From IMG/VR virus record IMGVR_UViG_3300031857_000483, positions 1 to 39,823 of that record: 39,823 nucleotides of DNA, one strand, 5' to 3'. A program made the position numbers and the translations under genes. Shown here one piece after another: positions 27,554-36,900 of this stretch (positions are counted from its first letter, which is position 1; each line of letters opens with the position of its first letter). This DNA is from a virus. The notes below the pieces were generated by a model, which worked only from the letters and a program-made list of their open reading frames with translations, was not told where the DNA came from and did not search any database.

Positions 27554-27895
27554 ATGTCACCCTCCCACCGAACAGCACTTCTCGCCGCCGTTGACGCCGG
27601 AGACGATGTCAGAGCGATAACCCTTATTCTCCAAGTCATCGCACAAAAAGCGAAGGCCGGGGAACAAGACGAAGCCACTCAGATCCGAAAACTCTTGGAC
27701 GAACATCGGGGCAGTGCGGGCGCGGTGACTGCGTATCGCAGACTCTTGCTGGGCGTTGTACCTCACTTCGTCAAAGAGCATACCCCCGTTGGGGTGGCCA
27801 CTGCGGTTAAGGTTGCGGAATGGGCAATCGTTCAGTGCGCATTTGCGCCGCCACCGGAACAACTGATTGAGACGTTGGAGCGGGTGAAGCAATGA
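27554..27895 (+). CDS. Hypothetical helical protein, 113 aa
   Basis: AGGAAA lies about 6 nt before the ATG. The product is largely helical (TALLAAVDAGDDVRAITLIL, then VGVATAVKVAEWAIVQCAF), resembling a small helical-repeat fold. No family is recognised. Composition returns to that of the main phage genes here, marking the end of the cassette insertion. Its stop overlaps the next start (ATGA). Confidence 0.65.
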   Translation: MSPSHRTALLAAVDAGDDVRAITLILQVIAQKAKAGEQDEATQIRKLLDEHRGSAGAVTAYRRLLLGVVPHFVKEHTPVGVATAVKVAEWAIVQCAFAPPPEQLIETLERVKQ

Positions 27896-28149
27896 CCGAC
27901 CAGCTTTCATCGCAGCCACCGGGCCATTCGACGGACCCTGTGCTCCGACTCGTCCATGAGCTTTTCTGTCTAGCGAAGAGGGATCACTGCGTGTGTGAAG
28001 ATCCATGGTACTCCTGCCCGAAGGCTCCAGGTGGGTGTTCAAACGACAACCTAACAGGCTGCGATTGCGGCGCAGACGTGGACAATGCTGCTGCGGCAAA
28101 AGTGTACGCTGACATCTTGCATTTACTTGCCGGCATGGGAGTCAAATGA
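27892..28149 (+). CDS. Cys-rich conserved phage protein, 85 aa
   Basis: ATGA overlaps on both sides. The middle has HCVCEDPWYSCPKAPGGCSN, then GCDCGADVDNAAA, a layout (WYSCP..P.GC, then C.CGA and a helical end) I know from small phage proteins of unknown role next to nuclease and resolvase genes. Several Cys suggest zinc binding. Just upstream of the resolvase gene. Confidence 0.65.
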   Translation: MTDQLSSQPPGHSTDPVLRLVHELFCLAKRDHCVCEDPWYSCPKAPGGCSNDNLTGCDCGADVDNAAAAKVYADILHLLAGMGVK

Positions 28150-28679
28150 CCGATCTTGCACCGTACTCGATTGGACTCGACATTGGCATGGAGGGCTGCG
28201 CTTGCGTCCTGCCTCGCAATGGTCGCCCTATCTTCCACCCGATGCCATACGTGGGGAAGCATCTCGACCTAACAGCGTTGATTGACCTCCTTTCGGGCAC
28301 AATGCTCCAACTGGACCGCGATGGCCTCTGTGTTCCGTACGCCGCCTTTGAATCTCTGAACTCGTTCAGGCAAGGGCGGCAATCAGCCTTCAACTTCGGC
28401 GGATCGTACCATTGCGTTTGGAATCTGCCCCGCTTGATGCAGATTCATCCCGTTGAAGTCAAAGCCTGCGATTGGAAGCAAGCGATTATGCCTGGGCTTC
28501 CGCACGATGGCAAAGAGGGAAAGAAGGCGTCAATCGCCTACGCTCTGCGCCGTTGGCCTGGCGTTGACCTACGGACCAAGCGGCACCTGGACGATAACAA
28601 AGCGGAATGCGCGGAACTCGCCGAGTACGCTATGCGGTATGGGGACCGTGCTGCTGGCAAAGCGTATGCTCACTGCTGA
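28146..28679 (+). CDS. RuvC-like Holliday junction resolvase, 177 aa
   Basis: RNase H-like nuclease with the RuvC acid set: D12 in IGLDIGMEG, E69 in AAFESLNSF, and D149/D150 with E154 in HLDDNKAECAELAEYA. QGRQSAFNFGGSYHC (about 76-90) is the typical phage RuvC segment, and VEVKACDWKQAIM follows the usual V..P..WK pattern. It should cut branched DNA for recombination and for packaging of replicated DNA. The length is normal for the family. The ATG overlaps the previous stop (ATGA) with GGGAG upstream. Confidence 0.85.
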   Translation: MTDLAPYSIGLDIGMEGCACVLPRNGRPIFHPMPYVGKHLDLTALIDLLSGTMLQLDRDGLCVPYAAFESLNSFRQGRQSAFNFGGSYHCVWNLPRLMQIHPVEVKACDWKQAIMPGLPHDGKEGKKASIAYALRRWPGVDLRTKRHLDDNKAECAELAEYAMRYGDRAAGKAYAHC

Positions 28680-28705
28680 ATTACCATTTGACCAAAGGAA
28701 ATCAA

Positions 28706-29218
28706 ATGCTTACCATCGTTGACATGCGCAAAGTCGTACTTTCTGATTTTGCTTTTTCCGTGTGGGATCCTGCCGCCGGTGCGTTCCTAAAGGATCCGCA
28801 CGGAGCCATGTGTTGGTCCAGTTTTGAAGAATTTATGGACGTAGGGTTTCCTCGCGATGTTGTCGGACGGGTGCAATACCTGCTTGTTCGGCAAAACAAT
28901 GGAGAAGGCTGGCCAGTCAAAGAGCTAAGCGCCAGCGTCTTGGCCCCTGACTGGCGCATCGTAGGCCCGGTGTTCGACATAAACTCTGATTTTGAAGATC
29001 CTGCTGACGGCGAAATGGTCGCTGTGTGGCTCGCAAACGACAAGGGCGAGGATGGCCCGCACTTGGGGAAAGTCATCAACGCCAAAAAGATGTGGGTTGA
29101 CATTTTTCGTTTTTGGTCCAGCGGAGAGGGATTTATCGCTGACGAGGGCAACATTCTCCGTTGGGCAAAAGCGGAACACATTCCCGTTAGCGATTTACCA
29201 AAGGAAACCAAATGCTAG
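28706..29218 (+). CDS. Hypothetical protein, 170 aa
   Basis: CCAAAGGAAATCAA precedes the ATG at 28706. The protein is acidic, Trp-rich and soluble (FSVWDPAAGAFLKDP, then WPVKELSASVLAPDWRIVG, then KMWVDIFRFWSSGEG). No known domain is seen. The 3' end AAAGGAAACCAAATG forms the ribosome site and start of the next gene; the same wording is used for the following small genes, perhaps by local duplication of gene starts. Confidence 0.65.
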   Translation: MLTIVDMRKVVLSDFAFSVWDPAAGAFLKDPHGAMCWSSFEEFMDVGFPRDVVGRVQYLLVRQNNGEGWPVKELSASVLAPDWRIVGPVFDINSDFEDPADGEMVAVWLANDKGEDGPHLGKVINAKKMWVDIFRFWSSGEGFIADEGNILRWAKAEHIPVSDLPKETKC

Positions 29219-29409
29219 ACTCCGCTGAGTACCGAAGTCTTCTTGTCCGATACATCCGTCATGTCCAGGTCTGCGAAGGGATTGACTGCATCGTCTCTGG
29301 CAGCCACTATAACGACGACGCTTTCACAGAAGACGAATGGAGCCTGCTGCGATCCCTGTCTGCGGAGGCCAGCGCGTCCGACAGTGACGAGGCAAAGGGA
29401 ACCAAATGA
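29212..29409 (+). CDS. Hypothetical acidic protein, 65 aa
   Basis: The start lies inside the end of the previous gene with AAAGGAAACCAA just upstream. The product is helical and acidic (FTEDEWSLLRSLSAEASASD). No motif is recognised. The stop overlaps the next start (ATGA). Confidence 0.6.
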   Translation: MLDSAEYRSLLVRYIRHVQVCEGIDCIVSGSHYNDDAFTEDEWSLLRSLSAEASASDSDEAKGTK

Positions 29410-29603
29410 ATATCCTGTGTGCGATAGGTCTGCACGCCAGTGTGCAAACGGACAAATGGACTCCGCACATCGCTGCGGAGATAGTCACGGAGTTTGAACA
29501 AACGCACAAGTGCCGAAAGTGCGGAAAGATTTTAGGGTGTGTGCGTTTTGTGTGGAACGGCACAAACATGATCGAGGCGGCACCGACAAAGGAAACCAAA
29601 TGA
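29406..29603 (+). CDS. Zinc-ribbon-like protein, 65 aa
   Basis: The start MNILCAIGLH and a later CRKCGKILG (about 36-44) with the first Cys and His fit a small phage family that opens MxILCxxGxH and ends in a zinc knuckle. AAAGGAACCAA precedes the ATG, which overlaps the previous stop. Function unknown. Confidence 0.6.
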   Translation: MNILCAIGLHASVQTDKWTPHIAAEIVTEFEQTHKCRKCGKILGCVRFVWNGTNMIEAAPTKETK

Positions 29604-29896
29604 AACCGAAAATCATCACGAGCGCATTCGTCACCAAGCACAAGTCTGGCATCACTTCTGTCATGATAAACCTGCTCGAAAAGCAGTGCGAGTGTTACCG
29701 TTTTGGCGGCGACGGATTCCACGAAACATTTATCGCTGGACTGCGGCGAAGGAAAAAAGAAGAATACGTTGTTGATACGAAAGGGTTCGAGCCGGGCCTG
29801 TGGCTGGACAGTCGGTGCAAAGATCAAGCACATTTCTACCATGTTCCTTTCCGCCTTATCAGCGAGGCGTGGGAGAAGAAAGGGAAACCCAAATGA
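29600..29896 (+). CDS. Hypothetical protein, 98 aa
   Basis: AAAGGAAACCAA again precedes the ATG, which overlaps the previous stop. The protein is basic and beta-rich (IITSAFVTKHKSGITSVMIN) with a central RRRKKEEYVVDTKGF stretch. No family is recognised. Overlaps the next gene by ATGA. Confidence 0.6.
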   Translation: MKPKIITSAFVTKHKSGITSVMINLLEKQCECYRFGGDGFHETFIAGLRRRKKEEYVVDTKGFEPGLWLDSRCKDQAHFYHVPFRLISEAWEKKGKPK

Positions 29897-30069
29897 CCAC
29901 ATGCAAAACCTGCAAAAAATATGACGCAAAGAACGCCCGTTGCAAATTTCCTGACGACCAATGGAAACGCTTGCAGGCACTTTTCCCAAAGAGCATTCAC
30001 AGCTACAAAAACATCTCCATGGAACCAGTCAGCGGGTGCTTGCACCATGAGCCAAGGGGCAAAAAGTGA
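29893..30069 (+). CDS. Cys-rich small protein, 58 aa
   Basis: Four Cys (CKTCKKYDAKNARC, then GCLHH) suggest a zinc or metal knuckle. The ATG overlaps the previous stop, and its own stop overlaps the next GTG start (GTGA). Similar short CxxC...C phage proteins are common; role unknown. Confidence 0.6.
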   Translation: MTTCKTCKKYDAKNARCKFPDDQWKRLQALFPKSIHSYKNISMEPVSGCLHHEPRGKK

Positions 30070-30563
30070 ACGAAATCAAAATCCCCACGCAAACGATCTG
30101 TCTCGTCAACGGCAAGATCAACGTTGGCGAACCCTGCACCTTCTTGGACATCAAGCGGATGATTGACGCATATCCACGCAATGCCCACAGAGAAATGCAA
30201 GCGGCCATCGACGAAATGCTGGATGTCCTCGAAATCGAAGATCCCGCTTGGGTGCCTTCCGCCATTGGCACCTTTGTGTTCGTCCACTTGTGCGAAAAGG
30301 CGCCAGAGGATCAGAAAGATGCGCTGGTAAAAGCGGTTCTGACGAGTCTGTGTTCTGGCATTCCTGACATCGTCCTGAGCACATGCTTTGTGTCCATTTC
30401 CAAAGGCACGCTGTGGGCGGACGCAAAGACGTTTGCCACATCTGGCTTCCTCACTGACGGCAACCTCAATCTTCAGTTTCCGTCGGATCCGAACTTTTCC
30501 AAGGATGGCGCTTGGATCGGTGGGTTTCCTGTGGAAACCAAAGCTAACCCAGAACTGAATTGA
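30066..30563 (+). CDS. Hypothetical protein, 165 aa
   Basis: The GTG start is set by the GTGA overlap. The protein is mostly helical in the first 100 residues (CTFLDIKRMIDAYPRNAH, then AAIDEMLDVLEIE) and beta-rich afterwards (TCFVSISKGTLWADAKTF). No domain is recognised. After its stop come 68 bases without a gene, with a GC-rich stretch (30571-30597) that can form only weak hairpins. Confidence 0.6.
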   Translation: MNEIKIPTQTICLVNGKINVGEPCTFLDIKRMIDAYPRNAHREMQAAIDEMLDVLEIEDPAWVPSAIGTFVFVHLCEKAPEDQKDALVKAVLTSLCSGIPDIVLSTCFVSISKGTLWADAKTFATSGFLTDGNLNLQFPSDPNFSKDGAWIGGFPVETKANPELN

Positions 30564-30631
30564 TCCCCTCTCCGCTCGGCTGCGTGTGCGGTCGTGCAGT
30601 AGAAAACCCCGTTTCCTAGAAAGGGAACACC

Positions 30632-30730
30632 ATGGCTACCAAGCCCCAAGCAAAGACCCCCGCCAAACCCGCTGCTAAAGGCAAGAAATCCTGCGCAGCC
30701 CCCGCCAAGAAGGGTGCCGCCAAGAAATAG
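30632..30730 (+). CDS. Ala/Lys-rich basic peptide, 32 aa
   Basis: AAAGGGA lies 7 nt before an ATG and opens a 32-codon frame rich in Ala, Lys and Pro (KPQAKTPAKPAAKGKK, then APAKKGAAKK), with one Cys. It resembles the tail of histone H1-like bacterial proteins and could bind DNA or RNA non-specifically. It stands between two spaces of non-coding DNA. The clean ribosome site is the main support. Confidence 0.5.
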   Translation: MATKPQAKTPAKPAAKGKKSCAAPAKKGAAKK

Positions 30731-30740
30731 CTCTTGGCCC

Positions 30741-30774
30741 GCCGGCTGTGCGGAACCGGCAGAACAACCGCACA
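30741..30774. promoter_or_regulatory. Alternative hairpins between 30730 and 30790
   Basis: GCCGG (30741-30745) can pair with CCGGC (30756-30760), or TGTGCGG (30747-30753) with CCGCACA (30768-30774); the two stems exclude each other. They lie just before the AAAGGA of the next gene. No T-run follows, so not a terminator; two competing stems before a ribosome site could be a leader control element. Confidence 0.4.
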
Positions 30775-30789
30775 CCAAAAGGACACCGC

Positions 30790-31137
30790 ATGGACACGAC
30801 TGAAAAACCAAAACGCGAAATCATCGTAAAGGCCGGACGCTTCCGCAGTCAAACGGTTTTCGCTCCGCTCGATTGGCTCCACCCTTCTGATATGAAAGAA
30901 GCAGTCGAAGCGATGCGAGAGGCTGGCGCTGGGCTCCCGCCCTTGACGATCTGCGCCAGGAACCCATACGTTCTCGATGAGTTCCCAGCAGAACAGTGTT
31001 CCGTCGTTGGCCCGAGCGGAAAGGTCAAACGCCTGCTTGACCACCCACAGGCCAAAGACCACCTGGGTTCTCTATCTACTGGAGAGTTCTGGTCCACTGT
31101 CGGAGAAGAGTGGGTTGACGCAGAGGAGAAACCATGA
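30790..31137 (+). CDS. Hypothetical protein, 115 aa
   Basis: AAAGGA (30778-30783) lies 6 nt before the ATG. The protein looks alpha/beta: KREIIVKAGRFRSQTVFAP, a helical DMKEAVEAMREAGAGLP, and an acidic end. No family is recognised. The stop overlaps the start of the deaminase-like gene (ATGA). Confidence 0.6.
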   Translation: MDTTEKPKREIIVKAGRFRSQTVFAPLDWLHPSDMKEAVEAMREAGAGLPPLTICARNPYVLDEFPAEQCSVVGPSGKVKRLLDHPQAKDHLGSLSTGEFWSTVGEEWVDAEEKP

Positions 31138-31487
31138 CCTGCGCAAAACGAAAAGTCACAGCCGTTCTCGTCGTTGACGATAAGCACTTTGTCGGCGAGA
31201 ACGCCTGCGAGTGCCCGCAGCGTGTGTGCCCACGCAGCCAAGGGGAAGGGTACGATGCTTGCAAGAGCATCTGTGGGCAAAACGACCACGCTGAAGTCGC
31301 CGCAATCAAAGCCGCCCTGGCCGCCAAGGTTGATCTCAAGCGGCGGCGCGAGTGCCCCCCTCGCTTGTTTCTCTACGGGCACAGCGCCGCCTGCGACAAC
31401 TGCCAGGCATGGCTGACAAAATACGGCATCGTTCTCATCGTCCAACACTGCGGCGCGGAAACGCCGCACTCAAAACGAGGAATCTGA
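31134..31487 (+). CDS. Cytidine/dCMP-deaminase-like protein, 117 aa
   Basis: The zinc site of the deaminase superfamily is visible: H52-A53-E54 in GQNDHAEVAAI and C87..C90 in GHSAACDNCQAW. The residue before the first Cys is Ala where most members have Pro. The preceding VTAVLVVDDKHFVGEN strand pair and CPRSQGEGYDAC loop fit a dCMP deaminase or a related free-nucleotide deaminase. With the DUF5664 enzyme it could shape dNTP pools. Length is short for full dCMP deaminase, so the substrate is open. Start set by ATGA overlap. Confidence 0.65.
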   Translation: MTCAKRKVTAVLVVDDKHFVGENACECPQRVCPRSQGEGYDACKSICGQNDHAEVAAIKAALAAKVDLKRRRECPPRLFLYGHSAACDNCQAWLTKYGIVLIVQHCGAETPHSKRGI

Positions 31488-31517
31488 GGATTCCCCTCAA
31501 AAGAAAAGGAGCCTTTT

Positions 31518-31832
31518 ATGTCTGCTTACGATAGCCGCCCCGCGCTAGATCCTGAAACCCTGGACGCCATTCGTCGTGCAACGGAGCACCAAAACGGCGT
31601 CATGCTTTTCCAAGCGATCTGGGCGCTGTACCTGGTCTTGCAGGTGTTGGCGCTGATGATTACGCCCGCCATCTGCGCCAAGATTATCGCCTGTGCCAGG
31701 GGGCGCAACGAGGTCCTTTGGTTCTGGGTTACTCTCGCGTGCCCGCCTGTCATCTTGATTCTGTTGGCGCTGGGGGAGAAGAAGGTTGCGAGCGTTGGCC
31801 GGGGGCTCTTGCGGAACGCGCCTACAGCGTGA
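31518..31832 (+). CDS. Membrane protein with two TM helices, 104 aa
   Basis: AAAGGAG lies 6 nt before the ATG. After an acidic N-terminus come two hydrophobic segments: AIWALYLVLQVLALMITPAI (about 33-52) and VLWFWVTLACPPVILILLAL (about 66-85), with a basic loop between and a basic end. Two-helix phage membrane proteins include holins and superinfection-exclusion proteins; the sequence does not tell which. It is the last rightward gene, 3 bp from the converging tail gene. Confidence 0.6.
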   Translation: MSAYDSRPALDPETLDAIRRATEHQNGVMLFQAIWALYLVLQVLALMITPAICAKIIACARGRNEVLWFWVTLACPPVILILLALGEKKVASVGRGLLRNAPTA

Positions 31833-31835
31833 GGG

Positions 31836-33935
31836 TTAGAGGTTGACCGTTATCTGCTGCATTTCACTGTAGTAAGTGTCAACCACCTGGACATAAACGG
31901 TTCCGGTGTATCGGTCTGGTATGATGCCGCCGAAGCACTCTTCAGCAAACTTCGATACAAGTGATGAACTTGGCTCGAATCTACCCTCGGATGAAACTGT
32001 TGTCGAGTTAGCATCGAACGTAACGAAGGTGCCGTCTGCTGCGGAGTTGGTTCTTCCCACCTTGGAAACAAATACCTTGTATCCCTGGGGCAAATCTACA
32101 GACACGGTGCGGCCCGTTATTGACACGGCAGAAGTGCGACATGCCCCGTATCTATCAAATGCTGCCAAACTGTCCATTTGGAACGTCGGACTCGCTAACA
32201 TCTTTGCTGGTCTTCTATACAGCGGGAATCTTTGTTTCTTTTCGCCATCATCGACTTCAAGAATGTCAACCACATATTCCGCGTTTGACCCAAAATTGAA
32301 AGCGATTGCTCCGTGCTGATTGATTGTCGCAGTCGGCCCGTTTTGTGATTTAGATGTACTCAGTTTCACGGACGTATAGTCTTCAAACGGCGGAAGAATG
32401 TTACCCTCCCAGCCGATGTCGAAAACCATTGCACGAGTGGCGCCTTTCGGTTGCTCTATTCCTGGAGATGTAGTTATACTAATAGGCATTGGACCTTTGT
32501 CAGTGTGCCACTGGGTGCCGCCGAGTCGTTCAAATATTTTGTATTTTGGAGTTACGCGGATCAAATAGACAGGGTCCGCGACTTGGGTAAAGTCAGGCGC
32601 ATACATGCTGGTCCATGAAAACTGTTCATTCAAACGTACCGTGTTGCTAAAATACACTGGGGCTTCTGTGTAGTAAAAACTTTCACCTGTCTGTAGAGAA
32701 TATGGGTACGCGACAACCTTCACCCATGGGTATTTCCTGACGATCTGACAAAGAATCCCATTCGACGGGACACCGACTGGAGAGATGACAGTACGCTCCC
32801 TGTAGTCTTGAGAATCGCGTGGTGAATAGAATGTCGTATAGTAGTCAGGTGTGATTTCTTGCCAAATAAAATGAGAGTTCACGAGGCCAAGATTCATTCG
32901 CTCGTGCCACTCTCCCGAGACTATTCCTTTGCCACCTGAGCCATTGTTGAACTCAGATACAACTACCTTTTCTCCGTTTATCTTTCTGTTATATAGTGTA
33001 CGACTAGGAACCTGTGAAAAATCTAAGTCTTGATAAAAATCAAAAGTTTGGGACTGCGCGTCCACCGCCTTTGCAAACTCAATGCCACCGAAAAATAAAA
33101 TCCCGTGAGTTGTGAAAAAGGTTTCAGGGCGGCCTAAGATGGCTTCGTAGTCAACCGCTGATAATTCTTTTCTCAAGTCGAGCCTAGACCCAACCATGTC
33201 GTTTTCGACTATTCCTAGCCATGCCGTGGATACATCTCGGAAAAAAACTTCCCAGTTTGCTGGATATGAAATGTTCCCTGACATTGTGTCGTCGAGGATT
33301 TCTCGCGGCAGGTCATACCTATTGCCTTCTTTGAATAATTTACTATCAATTTTTCCAGAAAAATTCATCCCGCCAGACTTAATTCCACTTTCAATTTCTG
33401 TCGAGTACCAATTTACGTTCCACGGGGATGGCCTGTCCTCGTTTGGCTCGGTGAAATGCGTGTGAGTGAGCCGCTTCGATGGCTCGGATTCGAGAAAGAT
33501 CAGCCCAACATTCTCGAACTGGAACCCGGATCTAAGACCAACATGCGTCTGGTCCGACCTGTTTGAAAACATCCCACGAACACCGTATGGGTTGAGGCCT
33601 GTAGTAGGGCGCAACGCTACCCCTGCGGTGATTTTGTCCGTCTGCTTAAAACTCTGATACGTTTCCTGAGAGATTGTTCCATAGTTTTCTGTGGAGTATT
33701 CTTGCTGAATGCCCAGAAAGCAATACGGATTGCTTGAATGCCCGACCTCTTGATATTTAATTCTGGCAGTAAAATACTCAGGATATGATTGTCTGTCTTC
33801 GAGTATTTTTGTGACAATGGCATCCCGCTCCTGCTCTAATTCATCCTCAGTGGCTAAGGACGTAAAAAAACCTGACCAGTGCATCAATGCCGCTGGGGAC
33901 ATGTACTGTAAATATTTAAGGTATATATCGGTCAT
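31836..33935 (-). CDS. Putative tail or receptor-binding-associated protein, 699 aa
   Basis: The last gene of the leftward set seen here. The protein is large, beta-rich and aromatic (GFQFENVGLIFLESEP, FDIGWEGNILPPFEDY, TGTVYVQVVDTYYS), with no membrane segment and no enzymatic motif I can recognise. Its position after a 1146-aa tail protein, and its AT-richer coding, suggest a tail-tip, baseplate or adsorption protein. The start overlaps the stop of the upstream gene (ATGA on the minus strand). Function is inferred from context only. Confidence 0.6.
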   Translation of the reverse strand: MTDIYLKYLQYMSPAALMHWSGFFTSLATEDELEQERDAIVTKILEDRQSYPEYFTARIKYQEVGHSSNPYCFLGIQQEYSTENYGTISQETYQSFKQTDKITAGVALRPTTGLNPYGVRGMFSNRSDQTHVGLRSGFQFENVGLIFLESEPSKRLTHTHFTEPNEDRPSPWNVNWYSTEIESGIKSGGMNFSGKIDSKLFKEGNRYDLPREILDDTMSGNISYPANWEVFFRDVSTAWLGIVENDMVGSRLDLRKELSAVDYEAILGRPETFFTTHGILFFGGIEFAKAVDAQSQTFDFYQDLDFSQVPSRTLYNRKINGEKVVVSEFNNGSGGKGIVSGEWHERMNLGLVNSHFIWQEITPDYYTTFYSPRDSQDYRERTVISPVGVPSNGILCQIVRKYPWVKVVAYPYSLQTGESFYYTEAPVYFSNTVRLNEQFSWTSMYAPDFTQVADPVYLIRVTPKYKIFERLGGTQWHTDKGPMPISITTSPGIEQPKGATRAMVFDIGWEGNILPPFEDYTSVKLSTSKSQNGPTATINQHGAIAFNFGSNAEYVVDILEVDDGEKKQRFPLYRRPAKMLASPTFQMDSLAAFDRYGACRTSAVSITGRTVSVDLPQGYKVFVSKVGRTNSAADGTFVTFDANSTTVSSEGRFEPSSSLVSKFAEECFGGIIPDRYTGTVYVQVVDTYYSEMQQITVNL

Positions 33936-36900
33936 AGCAGGTATTGAACCTTGCCCTGGCCTGTCGTACCGAGACCCGCGTGGTTATGCGGCACCGCTTG
34001 CGACGCAGGCCCGATGATTCGATAGCACACCTTGGAAACCGCTTTGTCATCTGTAACCGACGTTTCCGTTTTGTCCAGCATGACGTAAGAACCAAAGGAA
34101 AACCCTTGGCTTCCGGTGTTGTTCAGAACGCGGACAATGGTGTAGTAGTCGCCAACGGGGGTGACGGTGATGCTTCCTGCTGGTACAGGAACTTCGCCCT
34201 GAATGAACGCTGAACCGTCCCAGGTGACAACGATTGGCTTTGTGATGTCGGCTACCGCTTGGAGTGTGATCTTTGCCCCCGATGCGGTCGCGGCAATTGA
34301 ACTTATCGTAGCAGAAACGCCATCGACCGTGACAGTGATGTTTGGCGTGGTCGCCTTCACAATGTCGGTCTTGTTTCCTGTTAGCGTGATAGTTTTCTTG
34401 TCTGGATTGACGTTTGCCACGTTCATCGCTGGGCCGCCCGTGGACGACAATACAACCCATGTGTCATTGTTCGACCACTTTGCGCTACCAAGAGCGTATG
34501 GGCGCACGATCTGAGCAAACCCTATCCCTGAAGGCTGCAATGGTATCTTTGACCCACCAATGACAAAAGTGCTGTCAAGATCCTGGTAATTCACCCAGTC
34601 ATCTACGCTCGGAGTTTCAAATAAGACGCCATTTGGGTTTGAGTATGGCACGGAATGCACGAATAGCCGCCCAAGAGGATCATCGGAGCCAGTCAGAACC
34701 GCAGCGTTTCCGCCGAGAATGCGGGCCATAATCAGCCCCGTGCCCCCGCCCCCGCCCCCGGGTTTAGAGACAAACGGAACCACTGGCGCCGCGCTGGCCT
34801 GATTGGTTTGCATGTCCCTGACCGCCGATTGCAACTTGCCAACTGCCTGCGCCATGGTTCCGCCGAGACTCGGGGACACTGGGCCGCCAAGAGAGGGAGA
34901 GATTGTCCCGTTGTTGTAGAACACCGGGGACATAGGGGCAGCCGTTTTGATGAGCATGCGGCCTGTGGCGAAGTCGCGGGAAACGCTTTCCACCAAGGCG
35001 CTGATCGTTTTGTTTCTGCCCGTTGCCGAATCGGGATCTTTGAGAACCAGGTCGCCAATCCACATTCCTGGGAGAACCTGTGTCAGCCCGCCGTTGACTT
35101 CTAGGGGCTGCTCGGGGCGAGGGAGTTCAATGGAATACGAGGCTTGGTCTTTGAAGTATCGGCGGGCAAGGCGCATGGCATATGCGTGGGCAGCATCGTA
35201 ATCGTTGCGGGTCCAAGTGTGAACGCCATGAGGCGTGGTGGTAAAAGGTGAGTCTGAGATGGAAGGGCCGCCGTCTTCCTGATTGTACCGCTTGGTCAAG
35301 ATAGTTCCTGGCGCAACGTACCACGCTTGCAACCTGTCTTCTTGGATGACGAGTTTGCGAATGATGTTGTTGTTCTTCTCCCCTTCGGCACGGAGGGCAG
35401 GCGGCATCCAGCCGTAGTCGATCCAGTCCTCTCCGTTTGCGTCGGGATTCGTTCGGCCATCGCGGTAGAAAAGAACACGTAGCCGTTGTTGGTGCGGATA
35501 TGCGACCGTCAGGAGCATGCTTTCCCAAGAGTACGCATTTGCTGGCGTTGGCTCACTATCTATGTACGTCCGGTAGTTGCCCTGGTCATTCACGCGGACG
35601 TTGTCTTTGTTGAACGCAAAAAAATCAGGAGGAGAAGTAGAAAGAATCACCGACTCAGTCACGGTGTCTGGAGACATGCCAACGCCTGCTCGTTCCAGTC
35701 CGTCAACTCCGACAGCTAACGTCAGGTCTTCCGCAGTGTGCGCCCCGTCGTAGTAGTGAAGTTGCGGCTTCATCAACTGTTCCGCCGTTACCTGCTGGTA
35801 TTCGAGTCCAGAAATGGCCCCGACTTTTACTGGAATCCACGGCAGCATTCGGAGCACGACAGGCGACGGGTGGGAAAACGCTTTGCCCTCTTCTGAAAAA
35901 ATGCCTACAGTGGTCGTTTTTCCTTCCAGACTTGGCGGCGCCCAAAGCGTAGGAGTGTTGCCCAGGCGAAAGTTCACCGTCGGAAAAAGCGGGCTGCGCA
36001 AGTCGGGGTTTTCGACGTACTCCGGGCGAGATCCAGTCCGGCCAGATACGCCAATGCTGGAGCAATCTCCGCACCACAGTGTGCCGCTGAACAAGTTTGG
36101 TCTAAACGCCCGATACACACGCGACATTGATCCTTGACTGCGGAAAGTAGTAAGGGCTTCGTCGTAAAGCGGAGCGTTGTTGGCTAGATCCGTGAAGATA
36201 GAGAGTTCGGCTTTTACAAACTTCGTCTCAGCCTCCGCAGTCCAGCCTTTGGTCCCCATGACAAAATCGTATTGAGTTTCACCGCTTGTTGCCTGACGAA
36301 ACGGAATGGTCCCGCAGCAAACGATTGGCGCCCCTACGACCTCGACGGCATCGTAGGCTGGCGTTGTGTCTTGGCTTCGCAAGGAAATGACTGGCGCCGT
36401 GATGTTGACGGTCAGCGTGGTTTCCGCTGCATCCGTGCGGACAACGATGACGCGCCATTTGATTGGGTCTAGGATGCCTTCTTTTTCAATAGTGACAATC
36501 CAGGCAAGCCCGCCAGCACGCGGGAAAACGATGTCCAGCAATCCGCGAAAGGTCAAGCCGTTTGGATCAACCACTTCCACGTTGCGGTCCAAAGAATCAA
36601 TGATGTCTGTGGTTCCGGGGGCCAGCACAAGACGTATCTCTGGCCATGCCGCCGGGCGGCCAAATGCGAAAACATGGCGGATGAGATCGGCTTTTGTTCC
36701 GCGCAGTAACGTCCCGGCAGCAGCAATGTCAAGCATATCCGAATAGAAAATCTTTACCCCTGCGTACTTTGTCTGGTCTGGGTGAAGGATGAGGTTCGGC
36801 TGCGATTTCGTCATCGCCAGATCCGTACCATACGCCAGCGGCGGCAGGTTCCACGTCCCTGCCGTTTCGTTTAGTGCAACAGGAACCGGGGACTGCGTTC

